64,000 bases of DNA from BRH-c25 sp035627615 (GTDB taxonomy: Bacteria > Bacillota > Clostridia > Lutisporales > Lutisporaceae), in the NCBI GenBank assembly GCA_035627615.1, contig DASPLL010000056.1:208714-272713 (forward strand), read 5' to 3'. Position numbers and translations under genes: made by a program. Below the pieces are notes generated by a model. The model was not told the origin of the DNA. It made no database searches and saw nothing but the letters and a program-made list of their open reading frames with translations. Of the stretch, positions 1 through 8,434 are shown in pieces. The number at the start of each line of letters is the position of its first letter. The stretch's first letter is position 1.

Positions 1-625
1 CTACTATCTGCCCCTGCCTTATGATACCGACACGGTCGCAAACAGCCTCGACTTCAGCCAGTATATGGCTGGACAGGAATACAGTCTTGCCGGCTTTTTT
101 TGCTTCAGCAATATACTCCCGGAAGACCAGCTCCATAAGGGGGTCCAACCCGGAAGTCGGTTCATCCAGTATCAATAATTCAGCCTTTGATGCCAATGCC
201 GCTATTAAAGCTACTTTTTGGCGGTTGCCTTTAGAATATGCTTTACATTTTTTTCTTGGGTCAAGCTGAAACCGCTCCACCAATTCTTTGCGGACGGCCG
301 GATCAAAGCCTCCATTTAAGCGTCCTAAAAAATCAATAACTTCTCCACCGGTCAAGTTTGGCCATAGTGTGACATCACCCGGCACGTAAGCAATGCGGCG
401 ATGTAATTCAACTGCATCACGCCATGGGTCACCGCCTAAAAGCGTAATCTCTCCCGAATCCTTGTGAAGCATACCTAAAAGGATGCGGATTGTCGTAGAT
501 TTCCCCGCACCGTTGGGACCGATAAATCCATAAACCTCTCCTTGCTCCACAGTCAGGTCCACACCTCGTAAAGCCTGCTGTTTTCCAAAAGACTTGGTTA
601 GTTTTATCGTTTGAATAACATACAT
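1..625 (-). CDS. ABC transporter ATP-binding protein (3' end cut by window)
   Basis: This is the ATPase subunit of an ABC exporter of the drug or antibiotic efflux type; the gene runs off the left edge, so about 208 N-terminal codons are visible. I read a Walker A (GPNGAGKST), a signature region (YSKGNRQKVALIAAL) in which the usual LSGGQ is altered, a Walker B (LLILDEPTSGLDP) and the H-loop (LSSHIL). The ATG at 625 is preceded by GGAGGTG at a good distance. It begins 21 bp after the tetR stop, so the two genes are almost surely one operon, and the missing permease should follow beyond the window. Family-level function is secure; the substrate cannot be read. Confidence 0.9.
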   Translation of the reverse strand, partial: MYVIQTIKLTKSFGKQQALRGVDLTVEQGEVYGFIGPNGAGKSTTIRILLGMLHKDSGEITLLGGDPWRDAVELHRRIAYVPGDVTLWPNLTGGEVIDFLGRLNGGFDPAVRKELVERFQLDPRKKCKAYSKGNRQKVALIAALASKAELLILDEPTSGLDPLMELVFREYIAEAKKAGKTVFLSSHILAEVEAVCDRVGIIRQGQIV

Positions 626-646
626 ACTTGCTTACACCTCCATTTT

Positions 647-1279
647 TTACTTATAAAAGCATTTTCTGAGCACTTCCAGATAAGCATCAAATTCCACAAG
701 AATCCCGTCATTGTCCAATTGATTTATTTCTAATTCCTTAACATCCTCCAGTACCTTGTTCCCATATCCTCCAATTGCCCAGAATATAAGATCTTTAGCT
801 TTTTGGACATCAATCCCGTCCTTGAATTTGGATTCATCAATATTTTCAAATAAATCTCCATAGCCGGATGCCTGGAAAGCCTCTGATCTTTTTTTGATAT
901 CTTCCTTGACTTGCTCACTGTCCGTATACACAACAATTTTTACAAAATCAAACATCCAGGGATGTTTTTTATACATATCCATTTTGAGAAAGTAAGCCTG
1001 ACGCAGCCTCGCAAAAATATCCCGCTCACCGACGGCGACCATATCAAAATACTCTGTTTTAATAATCTCCATACTGTAATCATAAAGGTAGAGAAAAAGC
1101 TCCTTCTTGGTGTTGAAGTAGTGGAACAGCCTTCCTTTTCCTATATTCGCCTCTTTAACGATTTCATTGGTTGATGCATCGTCATAGCCTTTCTTGGCGA
1201 ACTCCTTCATCGCTGCATTTAAAATACGCTCCTGCTTTTCAGGTTCAAGCTTCAAAAATGGTAAAGACAAAATGTGCAT
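647..1279 (-). CDS. TetR/AcrR family transcriptional regulator
   Basis: 210 residues. The N-terminal helix-turn-helix (about residues 15-60) contains the typical pattern ILNAAMKEFAKKGY...STNEIVKEANIGKGRLFHYF; the C-terminal two-thirds is the variable ligand-binding and dimer domain. It lies upstream of, and in the same operon as, the ABC ATPase gene, the usual arrangement for a local repressor of an efflux pump. Two palindromes overlap its promoter, which suggests autorepression released by a pump substrate (inference). Start choice is uncertain: the ATG at 1279 directly abuts GGAG, leaving no spacing, whereas a TTG three codons later (1270) lies 9 nt from that ribosome binding site. Confidence 0.88.
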   Translation of the reverse strand: MHILSLPFLKLEPEKQERILNAAMKEFAKKGYDDASTNEIVKEANIGKGRLFHYFNTKKELFLYLYDYSMEIIKTEYFDMVAVGERDIFARLRQAYFLKMDMYKKHPWMFDFVKIVVYTDSEQVKEDIKKRSEAFQASGYGDLFENIDESKFKDGIDVQKAKDLIFWAIGGYGNKVLEDVKELEINQLDNDGILVEFDAYLEVLRKCFYK

Positions 1280-1309
1280 CTCCTTTCATCCAAAATTGTG
1301 GACAACTCT

Positions 1310-1363
1310 CGGACCAATCTGGTCCGTTTATAACAATATAACATGCCGGACCACTCTGGTCAA
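1310..1363 (-). promoter_or_regulatory. tetR promoter with two palindromic operators
   Basis: Two copies of one palindrome lie about 20 bp apart: CGGACC-AATCT-GGTCCG at 1310-1326 (perfect 6-bp arms) and CGGACC-ACTCT-GGTCA at 1347-1362. On the minus strand a TTGACC (-35, complement of 1358-1363) and TATATT (-10, complement of 1335-1340) are 17 bp apart. One operator overlaps the -35 and the other lies just past the -10, so a bound TetR dimer pair would block RNA polymerase. Operators and spacing are read directly; the assignment to this TetR is inference from position. Confidence 0.75.
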
Positions 1364-1375
1364 GGCTAAAATATA

Positions 1376-1406
1376 AAAAACACCTATCCGATAAATAGGT
1401 GTTTTT
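1376..1406. terminator. hairpin between the divergent tetR promoter and the c-di-GMP gene
   Basis: CACCTAT (1381-1387) pairs with ATAGGTG (1395-1401), flanked by A5 and T5, so it can work in both directions. It sits 44 bp downstream of the stop of the GGDEF/HD-GYP gene and most likely ends that transcript. Confidence 0.75.
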
Positions 1407-1449
1407 GTCTATATTTCAAGCCTCCATGCTGCACGACCTTGCTGCTACA

Positions 1450-2997
1450 CTATTTTTTTTGCAATACCTTTTCAATAAAAGCTCTTACAATTTCGGGATC
1501 AAATTGTATTCCTGCGTTTTTCACAAGTTCTTCCTTAGCCGCAGCTTCAGTTAACGGTTTACGGTAAGCTCTTTCGCTTGTCATCGCATCATAAGCATCT
1601 GCAATCGTTATGATCCTTGCCTGCAGCGGTATCTCTTCACCCTTTAACCCTTTGGGATAACCTTTTCCATCCCATCTTTCATGATGTGCAAGTACGAACT
1701 CTGCCATTTCAGCCATATCGTTCACCGAACTCAATATCCTGTACCCTATCTCCGGATGACGCTTTATTTCATTCCATTCTTCCATCGAAAGCTTGCCGGG
1801 TTTGTTCAGTATTTTATCATCTATCGCAATTTTACCTATATCATGAAGCAAGCCCAAGGTTTTAAGCTCATTCACTTCACTGTCGCCCCGTCCCATTGCG
1901 ATACCGATGGCTTCGCTTAAATAACTCACCCGCTGTGAATGCTGTTCTTCCCTTTTATTCTTTTCATATAGTGAATTTGTAATTGCCTTTATCGTCTTTC
2001 CCCTGATGCTGGGGCTTTCAAACAGCTTATTCCTGTACATATAATCTTCTGCATTTTTCAATGTTTCATTTATATCCTGAGCAGCACTGATTTTTGTGTC
2101 CCAGCCAAAGGAAACCGATATTTCCATTGATTTCAGCATTATGCCCGCACAGGCTGCTTTTATCCTTTTAATTATTTTCTCTGCAACCTCCGAATCGGTC
2201 CTGGGCAATAGGATAACAAATTCATCTCCGCCTAATCTGGCAACTATCTCATCTGCCCTGCTTTCCTTCCTGATTATCTCCGCTGTCTTCATTAACAGCT
2301 TGTCACCCGCAGCATGCCCAAAGGCATCATTAATAAGCTTCAGCCCGTTAACATCCGCCATAATCACCGAAATCGGAAGATTTCTTTCTGTATTGATCCG
2401 ATTCAGTTCTTCTTCAAAAAACCTTCTATTATAGAGTCCTGTCAGTTGGTCATGATAATTCATATATATTATTTCCTTTTCTGCTTTTTTACGCGCAGAA
2501 ATATCCGCATATATCCCATAGCCACCGATAATCTTATTGTTCTGAATTATAGGAACCCCTTTTATGCTCACATCTTTTGGCTGCCCATCAGCACCGTAAC
2601 GGACGGATTCATGACTTACCTCATACCCTTTAAACAGGTTATCGGTTATCTGATTTGCCTCAACCAGATTTTCTCCTGGTGCTACTATACTGTCCACTTC
2701 TCTTCCGCGGATCTGATCTATGGTATACCCGAACAAACTGGTAAATTTCTCATTTATATCAGTAACCTCATGATGCTGATTGAATAGAACGATAGCATCG
2801 GAAGAATTCCTGAACAAAGCTTCAAAGCTCAGACTCTGCCGCTGAACCAGCTCTTCCGCCGACTTCCTCTGATTGTTGATTATCCTGATCAATCTATAAA
2901 TAATGATACCAGAAATTAACAGCATAATAGAAAAAATGCTATGAGGTACTAAAGCGTAGTTGTACATAGCGGCTATCCCTTTAGCGACTCGTTCCAT
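1450..2997 (-). CDS. membrane-anchored PAS-GGDEF-HD-GYP c-di-GMP turnover protein
   Basis: 515 residues with one predicted membrane helix (about 20-38), a PAS domain (about 50-165), a GGDEF domain (about 175-330, intact GGDEF at 256-260) and an HD-GYP domain (about 345-510, HD at 385-386 and HHERWDGKGYP at 438-448). The family makes c-di-GMP from two GTP (GGDEF) and hydrolyses c-di-GMP (HD-GYP); both catalytic motifs look intact, so it could be bifunctional. The inhibitory RxxD site expected just before GGDEF reads RADE, so product inhibition may be weak. The ATG follows AAGGAG by 10 nt. It is a single-gene unit. The PAS ligand is not evident. Confidence 0.93.
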   Translation of the reverse strand: MERVAKGIAAMYNYALVPHSIFSIMLLISGIIIYRLIRIINNQRKSAEELVQRQSLSFEALFRNSSDAIVLFNQHHEVTDINEKFTSLFGYTIDQIRGREVDSIVAPGENLVEANQITDNLFKGYEVSHESVRYGADGQPKDVSIKGVPIIQNNKIIGGYGIYADISARKKAEKEIIYMNYHDQLTGLYNRRFFEEELNRINTERNLPISVIMADVNGLKLINDAFGHAAGDKLLMKTAEIIRKESRADEIVARLGGDEFVILLPRTDSEVAEKIIKRIKAACAGIMLKSMEISVSFGWDTKISAAQDINETLKNAEDYMYRNKLFESPSIRGKTIKAITNSLYEKNKREEQHSQRVSYLSEAIGIAMGRGDSEVNELKTLGLLHDIGKIAIDDKILNKPGKLSMEEWNEIKRHPEIGYRILSSVNDMAEMAEFVLAHHERWDGKGYPKGLKGEEIPLQARIITIADAYDAMTSERAYRKPLTEAAAKEELVKNAGIQFDPEIVRAFIEKVLQKK

Positions 2998-3162
2998 ACC
3001 AGCACACTCCTTAGCTATAAAACAGCATATTTTGCTGCTATCTCATATAGTTCGTTTGTACTATATAATATTATACCAGTAGCTCTTTCGACCTACAATA
3101 TTAATATTCGACATTGAACTACCAGTCTCTTTTGCTATTATATTAAGAGGCATAAGCATAAT

Positions 3163-3185
3163 GAAGGTCCTTTGGAAAGACCTTC
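3163..3185 (-). terminator. hairpin downstream of the arsA-type group
   Basis: GAAGGTC (3163-3169) pairs with GACCTTC (3179-3185), 15 nt past the stop of the small gene at 3200. On the minus strand it is followed by only a weak T-rich tail, so termination strength is uncertain. Confidence 0.5.
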
Positions 3186-3199
3186 ACTATGTTTATATA

Positions 3200-3412
3200 T
3201 TATTCAATTGGAACATTGTTAAGCTTATCTGAGGTTTTTGCCTTTTTCACCGGTTGCTCTTTAATGTCCTTTGAACCTTCATTAAGGCTTTCAAGAATTA
3301 CTTTACCCGTTTTCCTTATTTCTTCAGCTATCTCTGTGGGCAGCTGTTCAATTATTGTATTTGCGATATGCAGCTTGCATTTAACTATTTCCTTTACTAA
3401 TGCTTCATTCAT
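3200..3412 (-). CDS. small hypothetical protein, cotranscribed with the ArsA-type ATPase
   Basis: About 70 residues, charged, mostly helical by composition, no signal peptide or cysteines. I start it at the ATG at 3412, which overlaps the stop codon of the ATPase gene and has GGGAG 8 nt upstream; an in-frame start at 3427 is also possible but lacks a good ribosome binding site. The overlap implies translational coupling with the ATPase, so a partner or accessory role is plausible. I do not recognise the family. Confidence 0.65.
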   Translation of the reverse strand: MNEALVKEIVKCKLHIANTIIEQLPTEIAEEIRKTGKVILESLNEGSKDIKEQPVKKAKTSDKLNNVPIE

Positions 3413-4580
3413 TCTTATCACTCCCAAACCAGATTTTCAGCATTTCGTCTTCGAACTTAGCTTTCTTTATGGAAAAGTCCAGGAGAGTCCTTGGAAGAGT
3501 AATGTTTCTCTTTATGCTTCCAGCCTTTATTATGAGCTGGTCGCCTTTCTGGTTCAATGAAAGCTCCTTTTTATCCATGAAAGGCATTGCTATTGACAGT
3601 ATATAATCCTCTCCATCCTTACTCACACTCTGCGCTCTTCCGTTATATTTTATATCCATAGGATCTTCTCCCTTGAAAACCTCCTCCGCCATTCTCTTAA
3701 GCATTTCCATTCCCACAACCTCAGTCTCAAATAAAGGTGCATAATATAACGGTATGGGAGTAAAACTGTCAATAATATCTTCCTTGTATTTTCTTTGAAT
3801 ATCCTTCCATACCTTGAAATAGTCATCCTTTACATTCTCAGGTATTACTCTGTTGACAACCACAGCATCTACATTGAAATCATAGATGTTCAAGTAGGTG
3901 AAGCTGCGCTGCGCTTCCTTGATCACCATTTTCTCCGGGTTCACAACAATTCTTATACTTGTGACATCCCTGTCGGAGAATATCTTCTTCATCTCATCAA
4001 GCTGATAATACATATTGTCGATCTCGTCAAGCACCTGCCCTGAAGGCATTGGTATCTTCAGAATGGATTCCGCAATAGGCCCTGCAACCTTGATAGCCTT
4101 TTTCTTTATTGGAAAAAGCTTTTCCATCCACCATCTGAGCATTTCGGGAAAACTCAGCAAGGCAAGTGTCTCCCCTGTCGGTGCACAGTCAATGATAATT
4201 GCCTCGAACCTTCCTTCCTTATAGTACTTCAGTATTCGGAGAAGGCTGAGCAAATCTTCCATCCCTGGAAAAACAGTCAGCTCCTGTGTGGTAATATCTT
4301 TTACAGCCTTGGCAGTAAATAGCTCAGTAAAGTATTTCTGGACCTTTCCCCAGCCTTCTTCCACTTCATGTATCGCATCTATTTCCTGTGCCCAAAGGTT
4401 TTTCCTGATTTCCACCGGTTCATTGGAAAGCTTCATATCGAAAGAGTCTCCAAGGCTGTGTGCGGGGTCTGTGCTCACTACAAGAGTCTTCTTTCCCTGT
4501 TCCGCAATCTTCACTGCGGTCGCCGCCGCGATACTGGTTTTTCCTACCCCGCCTTTTCCGGTATATAAAATAATCCTCAT
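3405..4580 (-). CDS. ArsA/Get3-type P-loop ATPase with HSP20-like tail
   Basis: 391 residues. The deviant Walker A GKGGVGKT is at residues 8-15, followed by the family motif STDPAHSLGD and a CAPTGETLALLSFP segment that fits the switch region. Residues about 325-391 form a separate beta-rich segment resembling the small HSP20-like domain found at the end of some bacterial ArsA homologues. Classical ArsA drives arsenite export and has two ATPase halves; this is a single half, like Get3, and no arsB, arsR or arsD is nearby, so an arsenic role is unsupported. Upstream is a marR gene; downstream is a coupled small gene. Substrate or client unknown. Confidence 0.85.
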   Translation of the reverse strand: MRIILYTGKGGVGKTSIAAATAVKIAEQGKKTLVVSTDPAHSLGDSFDMKLSNEPVEIRKNLWAQEIDAIHEVEEGWGKVQKYFTELFTAKAVKDITTQELTVFPGMEDLLSLLRILKYYKEGRFEAIIIDCAPTGETLALLSFPEMLRWWMEKLFPIKKKAIKVAGPIAESILKIPMPSGQVLDEIDNMYYQLDEMKKIFSDRDVTSIRIVVNPEKMVIKEAQRSFTYLNIYDFNVDAVVVNRVIPENVKDDYFKVWKDIQRKYKEDIIDSFTPIPLYYAPLFETEVVGMEMLKRMAEEVFKGEDPMDIKYNGRAQSVSKDGEDYILSIAMPFMDKKELSLNQKGDQLIIKAGSIKRNITLPRTLLDFSIKKAKFEDEMLKIWFGSDKNE

Positions 4581-4656
4581 AATATTTCCTCCTTATTATC
4601 CAGATATTATTTCCTTTTACGAATACTACGTAATCCGAAGTATCGGGTTTTTGAAA

Positions 4657-4674
4657 CGCCCACTTTAATGGGCG
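4657..4674 (-). terminator. hairpin just after the marR stop
   Basis: CGCCCA (4657-4662) and TGGGCG (4669-4674) pair right behind the marR stop codon. The following minus-strand sequence is not a clean T-run (TTTCAAAAA), so it may attenuate rather than fully separate marR from the ATPase gene. Confidence 0.4.
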
Positions 4675-4675
4675 G

Positions 4676-5161
4676 CTATTCAATATCTATTTTCTTAATA
4701 ACAGCTTCATCCTTTTCACCGGGTACTTTAGCACTCAACTTCTTTTGCAGATTATTCATTATCCTGAATATAATATTTGTCAAAAACTGCGTTTCTTCTT
4801 CTGTAAGATCATCAATGGCCATATTAATATAACCGAGCATCATACTCTTAAGCTTTTCAATAAGCTTCTTACCTTCCTCCGTAAGTGTCAGTACCACAAT
4901 TCTCCTGTCTGTCTCACTTCGCCCCCTTATAATATATCCACTCTTCACAAGCCTGTCGACTATTCCTGTCGCAGTACTCATTGGAGAGTTTATGTATTCC
5001 ACCAGTTCGGTCATCGTGGTCTCTTTCCTTCTATCAAGATACAGCATGGTGAAAAGCTCGGACTTAGAGAACTTTAGATCAAGTTCCATCCAATCTCCAG
5101 GATAAAAAAGCTTTTTAATATTTTCTAATATTATATCCATAATATCGTCTGTCCCAAACAT
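4676..5161 (-). CDS. MarR family transcriptional regulator
   Basis: 161 residues from the ATG at 5161 (GGAGGATGAAACA-ATG); a TTG 15 nt upstream is in frame but overlaps the ribosome binding site. The winged helix region includes TMTELVEYINSPMSTATGIVDRLVKSGYI and the wing RGRSETDRRIVVLTLTEEG, a classic MarR pattern. Amphipathic N- and C-terminal helices would dimerise. A palindrome covers its own upstream region, suggesting autorepression; the arsA-type gene 96 bp downstream is the likely co-regulated target (inference). Ligand unknown. Confidence 0.9.
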   Translation of the reverse strand: MFGTDDIMDIILENIKKLFYPGDWMELDLKFSKSELFTMLYLDRRKETTMTELVEYINSPMSTATGIVDRLVKSGYIIRGRSETDRRIVVLTLTEEGKKLIEKLKSMMLGYINMAIDDLTEEETQFLTNIIFRIMNNLQKKLSAKVPGEKDEAVIKKIDIE

Positions 5162-5176
5162 TGTTTCATCCTCCAA

Positions 5177-5197
5177 ATATTTCGTATTTCGAAATAT
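5177..5197. promoter_or_regulatory. palindromic operator upstream of marR
   Basis: ATATTTCG (5177-5184) and CGAAATAT (5190-5197) are inverted around TATTT; the inner TATTTCGAAATA is itself a perfect 12-bp palindrome. It lies 16 bp before the marR start, where a dimeric repressor would block transcription or initiation. No other annotated feature explains it. Confidence 0.6.
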
Positions 5198-5394
5198 CTT
5201 TATTTTATAATATTCCTATTTATCCATTTTGTCAATATACTATTTAAAATTTATTTAACTGTTTCGGCAAGTTACCTGATAACACCCGGAGTGCATAGCA
5301 TTTAAGGCATTGGCAGAATAGTAAATTTTGGATGGGTCCTGAACGTTCCGTTTCCTGCAGCAGTCCCTTTACTTCACTATACCATATCAGCATA

Positions 5395-8289
5395 TTACTG
5401 TCTGAAATACTTCACAACTGCTTCAGAGATGCACTTTGCAAATCTTGTCTGCTCATTCTCATCAGTCAGCAATTCAAATTCATGGGGGTTTGGCACAAAA
5501 CCGCTTTCAAGCAGTACTGAAGGGGTCCAGGTGCCTCTTGTTACGTAGAAATTCTTGTTGTGAAGCCCTTTATTCTTACGCTTCAAGGTATCCAATACAC
5601 TGCTGAACATGGTTTCAGCCAGAGGCTCTGCAAGGCTTTCGCGGTAGAATACCGAAAACCCGTCTACCTTGGATATATCTACATTATCTTCCATAGCATT
5701 TGCATGGACAGATATGAACATATCAGGCTTTGCCTTCCTGGAAGCAGTAAGGCGCTCATCCAGGGATACAGCCTTATCTTCAGTCCGTGTCATAAGAACT
5801 CTCGCTCCAAGCTTCTCCAGCTCTGTCTGCAGCTTTAGGGCAATATTCAGATTGATAGTCTTTTCAGGATATTTTAATCCCAGTGGCCCGGTAGTTCCAG
5901 CATCACTGCCTCCATGGCCGGGATCAAGCATTATAGTTATTCCCGAAAGGGGCATATTTCCATCATTGGCCTTTACAGGCTTTTTAATATTCAGTGTGAG
6001 ACCGGTAGAGGTTTTCTGTATATAAAAGCCGCTGATACGCTGATCCTTCTTTAGTGTCAGATTATACTGGGTATTGGTTCCCTCTTTTGAAACAACAGCA
6101 GAAGCAAAAAGCGAGTTCTCAGGCAGAACCGGTGCAGCAGCTGAGGAAACAGCCGCAAGACTAAGCTTCAGCGAAGTACCGTCAAAATCCGCTGTTGCCG
6201 CAACCGGAGCCGTAACAGTGAGATTCAGGGCATCCCACCATTCCCCTGCAGTATAACCGGCACTTCTTACCGTTGGGCTGAATTTAGTCTTGGAGGTATA
6301 TGTGGTAATATCCTCCTTCTTCACCCATTGTCCCAGGGACAGCCTCACATAATCTCCCGTCATCCCGGTAATATAATCGGTCATTCCTTTGTAAAGCTCA
6401 TAAGCTGCACCATTTGAACCTGCTGATGATTTATACGTATTTATGACTTCCTTTTCAACCTTTACATAAAAGGGGGAGTCCTTCATTATCACTCCTGCCT
6501 TGGCCGGTGCTTTTACCGTCCTGACGGTGCCTTTATAGTTCATTGTATAAACCGGTGCTCCCAGGTCTATATTACGCGGTGTACCTGTATACCCCGATAT
6601 TGTATAGTCATATGTATATGTACCTGCAAATAATCCCGGAGCCTTTGGCGCTGTGCCTGAAACTTTCATCTCATAGCTCTTCCCGCCAATTTTTACTGTC
6701 ACCTTTGAGCCGATGGGTGCCTTACAGGAAAGAGTTATTTTCTCTCCTGGAGCACGGTATTCCTGTGACTGTGGAAAAGTAGAAGCTGCAATGATTTCTG
6801 CCTTGCTCATTTTTTCCTGTGCAGTGGGAGCAGCATCTCTGTATATTATACGGGTTGCAGAAGAGCTCTCCTGCGAGACCGTAAATGTATTTGCTCCCTC
6901 CTTAAGGGGTACCAGAACTCCATAGTAGCCTTTGGGAGACCGGTTTTCCACCGGACTTCCGTTAAGAAACAGCGGCTTACCCGGATCTGAAACACCGGTC
7001 AGATAAAATTTCTCAAAGAGCGTGTGTATATCTTCCGATGGCCGTGAAACACTGACCTGGATACCCGAAGCAATGCCGTCAGTTTTCTTATATGCTGCTT
7101 TGATGACTGCCCTAACTGCCGGATTATCTGTCAGGGATTTATTACTGAAAAAGATGCTTCCTTTGACTTCAGGGTTCTTTGAGTTCAGCTTAAGCTGCCT
7201 GTCTATCTCAGAACCGGCATACCATGGACTGGACGATCCGGCACCCACACTTTTGTATGCTGCCTGTCCGATATACAGATCCACACCGGTGCCGGATACA
7301 GTATTGCTCCACCAGGTCAGCAATTTACTGTAATCTGCTGCTGCAAATCCAATATTCCAGTATATCTGCGGAGCAATATAATCTAATAAGCCTTCCTTTA
7401 CCCATTTTCTTGTATCTGCATACTGATCATAATAGGATTGCATCCCATTTGTGTCACTTCCAAGAGCATTTGCTTTTTTATTTGCCCAGATTCCAAAGGG
7501 GCTTATTCCGAAGCGCACATCTTCACGCGCCGCCTTTATCGCTTTTGACAGATCGCTTATAAGTATATTTACATTCGCCCTGCGCCAGTCGTCTATGTTC
7601 TTGTAAGCCTTCCCATACCTGGTAAAAGCCGCGTTATCATTGAAATCCTTACCCGGGTAAAAATAATCATCAAAATGTATCCCGTCTATATCATAATTTT
7701 CAACAATTTCCAGCACTCCTTCAATGACCAGCTCCCTGACCTCCGGCAGCCCGGGGTTATAATAAAGGTTTCCGTCTGAATACTTTACTACCCATTCAGG
7801 CCTCAACCTGGCAGGATTTGAAGCATCCAGAGCTTTAAAATCATGCCTGGGTTCACCTGCTTTGTTTTTAGTAACCCTGTACGGATTTACCCAGGCGTGC
7901 AGCTCGATTCCACGTTTGTGAGCTTCGGAAATCCAGAATTCCAAAGGATCAAAGTCATTACCGGGCATAAGTCCCTGGCTTCCGGTCAAATACTTTGACC
8001 AGGGAAAAATTTTGGATTTGTACAATGCATCTGAAGTAGGGCGTACCTGTAAAAAAACAGCATTAAAACCCATGTCCTCCGCATTATTCAATATTTTCAG
8101 AGCTTCATCCTTCAATACTTGCGGATCGGGGGTCGCTTTTGAAGGGTAGTCAATATTCACTACCGTCGCAACCCATACCCCGCGAAGCTCACTCTTCTCC
8201 AAAGGCTCGAAAGCAGCAGAGACCGGCAATGCCGGCAGTGCAAGTGACAGAACAAGTAAGAAAATGATGATCCTTGAAATATGCTTCAT
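5395..8289 (-). CDS. secreted GHL10 (DUF187) glycosidase-like / N-acetylmuramoyl-L-alanine amidase fusion
   Basis: 964 residues with a signal peptide (about 1-25, ending PVSA). Residues about 30-400 match the GHL10/DUF187 family: ELRGVWVATV at the start and DGIHFDDYFYPG in the barrel; E. coli DigH/YddW of this family cuts glycan strands stripped of stem peptides. The middle (about 400-780) holds beta-rich segments, one resembling a bacterial SH3 or copper-amine-oxidase-like module. The C-terminus (783-962) is an Amidase_3 domain with zinc ligands H792 (DPGHGG), E809, H862 (SVHAN) and catalytic E928 (LLESGF). The amidase removes stem peptides from peptidoglycan, so one chain holds two successive steps. 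Monocistronic. Domain calls secure; cooperation is inference. Confidence 0.88.
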   Translation of the reverse strand: MKHISRIIIFLLVLSLALPALPVSAAFEPLEKSELRGVWVATVVNIDYPSKATPDPQVLKDEALKILNNAEDMGFNAVFLQVRPTSDALYKSKIFPWSKYLTGSQGLMPGNDFDPLEFWISEAHKRGIELHAWVNPYRVTKNKAGEPRHDFKALDASNPARLRPEWVVKYSDGNLYYNPGLPEVRELVIEGVLEIVENYDIDGIHFDDYFYPGKDFNDNAAFTRYGKAYKNIDDWRRANVNILISDLSKAIKAAREDVRFGISPFGIWANKKANALGSDTNGMQSYYDQYADTRKWVKEGLLDYIAPQIYWNIGFAAADYSKLLTWWSNTVSGTGVDLYIGQAAYKSVGAGSSSPWYAGSEIDRQLKLNSKNPEVKGSIFFSNKSLTDNPAVRAVIKAAYKKTDGIASGIQVSVSRPSEDIHTLFEKFYLTGVSDPGKPLFLNGSPVENRSPKGYYGVLVPLKEGANTFTVSQESSSATRIIYRDAAPTAQEKMSKAEIIAASTFPQSQEYRAPGEKITLSCKAPIGSKVTVKIGGKSYEMKVSGTAPKAPGLFAGTYTYDYTISGYTGTPRNIDLGAPVYTMNYKGTVRTVKAPAKAGVIMKDSPFYVKVEKEVINTYKSSAGSNGAAYELYKGMTDYITGMTGDYVRLSLGQWVKKEDITTYTSKTKFSPTVRSAGYTAGEWWDALNLTVTAPVAATADFDGTSLKLSLAAVSSAAAPVLPENSLFASAVVSKEGTNTQYNLTLKKDQRISGFYIQKTSTGLTLNIKKPVKANDGNMPLSGITIMLDPGHGGSDAGTTGPLGLKYPEKTINLNIALKLQTELEKLGARVLMTRTEDKAVSLDERLTASRKAKPDMFISVHANAMEDNVDISKVDGFSVFYRESLAEPLAETMFSSVLDTLKRKNKGLHNKNFYVTRGTWTPSVLLESGFVPNPHEFELLTDENEQTRFAKCISEAVVKYFRQ

Positions 8290-8397
8290 AATTTACTCCT
8301 TATAAGCCGAATTTTGAATTAAATATGGTTTTTATGGTATTTCTACAAACATATTCAAATGCCCTGCCGTTTCAGCATTTCTTAATGAAATTGTAAT

Positions 8398-8431
8398 AAA
8401 GCAGGGGATGGTTTGAACCATCCCCTGCTTT
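8398..8431 (-). terminator. strong terminator of the chemoreceptor-like gene
   Basis: GCAGGGGATGG and CCATCCCCTGC form a near-perfect stem around TTTGAA, flanked by AAA and TTTA; it starts 4 nt beyond the stop of the gene at 8435 and reads on the minus strand. Confidence 0.85.
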
Positions 8432-8434
8432 ATA

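Noticed and set aside
4640..4680. Possible orphan right end of an IS200/IS605 element (hairpin followed by GGCTATTCAA)
   Set aside because: The loop sequence differs from the two TnpB hairpins at 47.7 and 49.06 kb, no left end is near, and it fits an ordinary hairpin after the marR stop.
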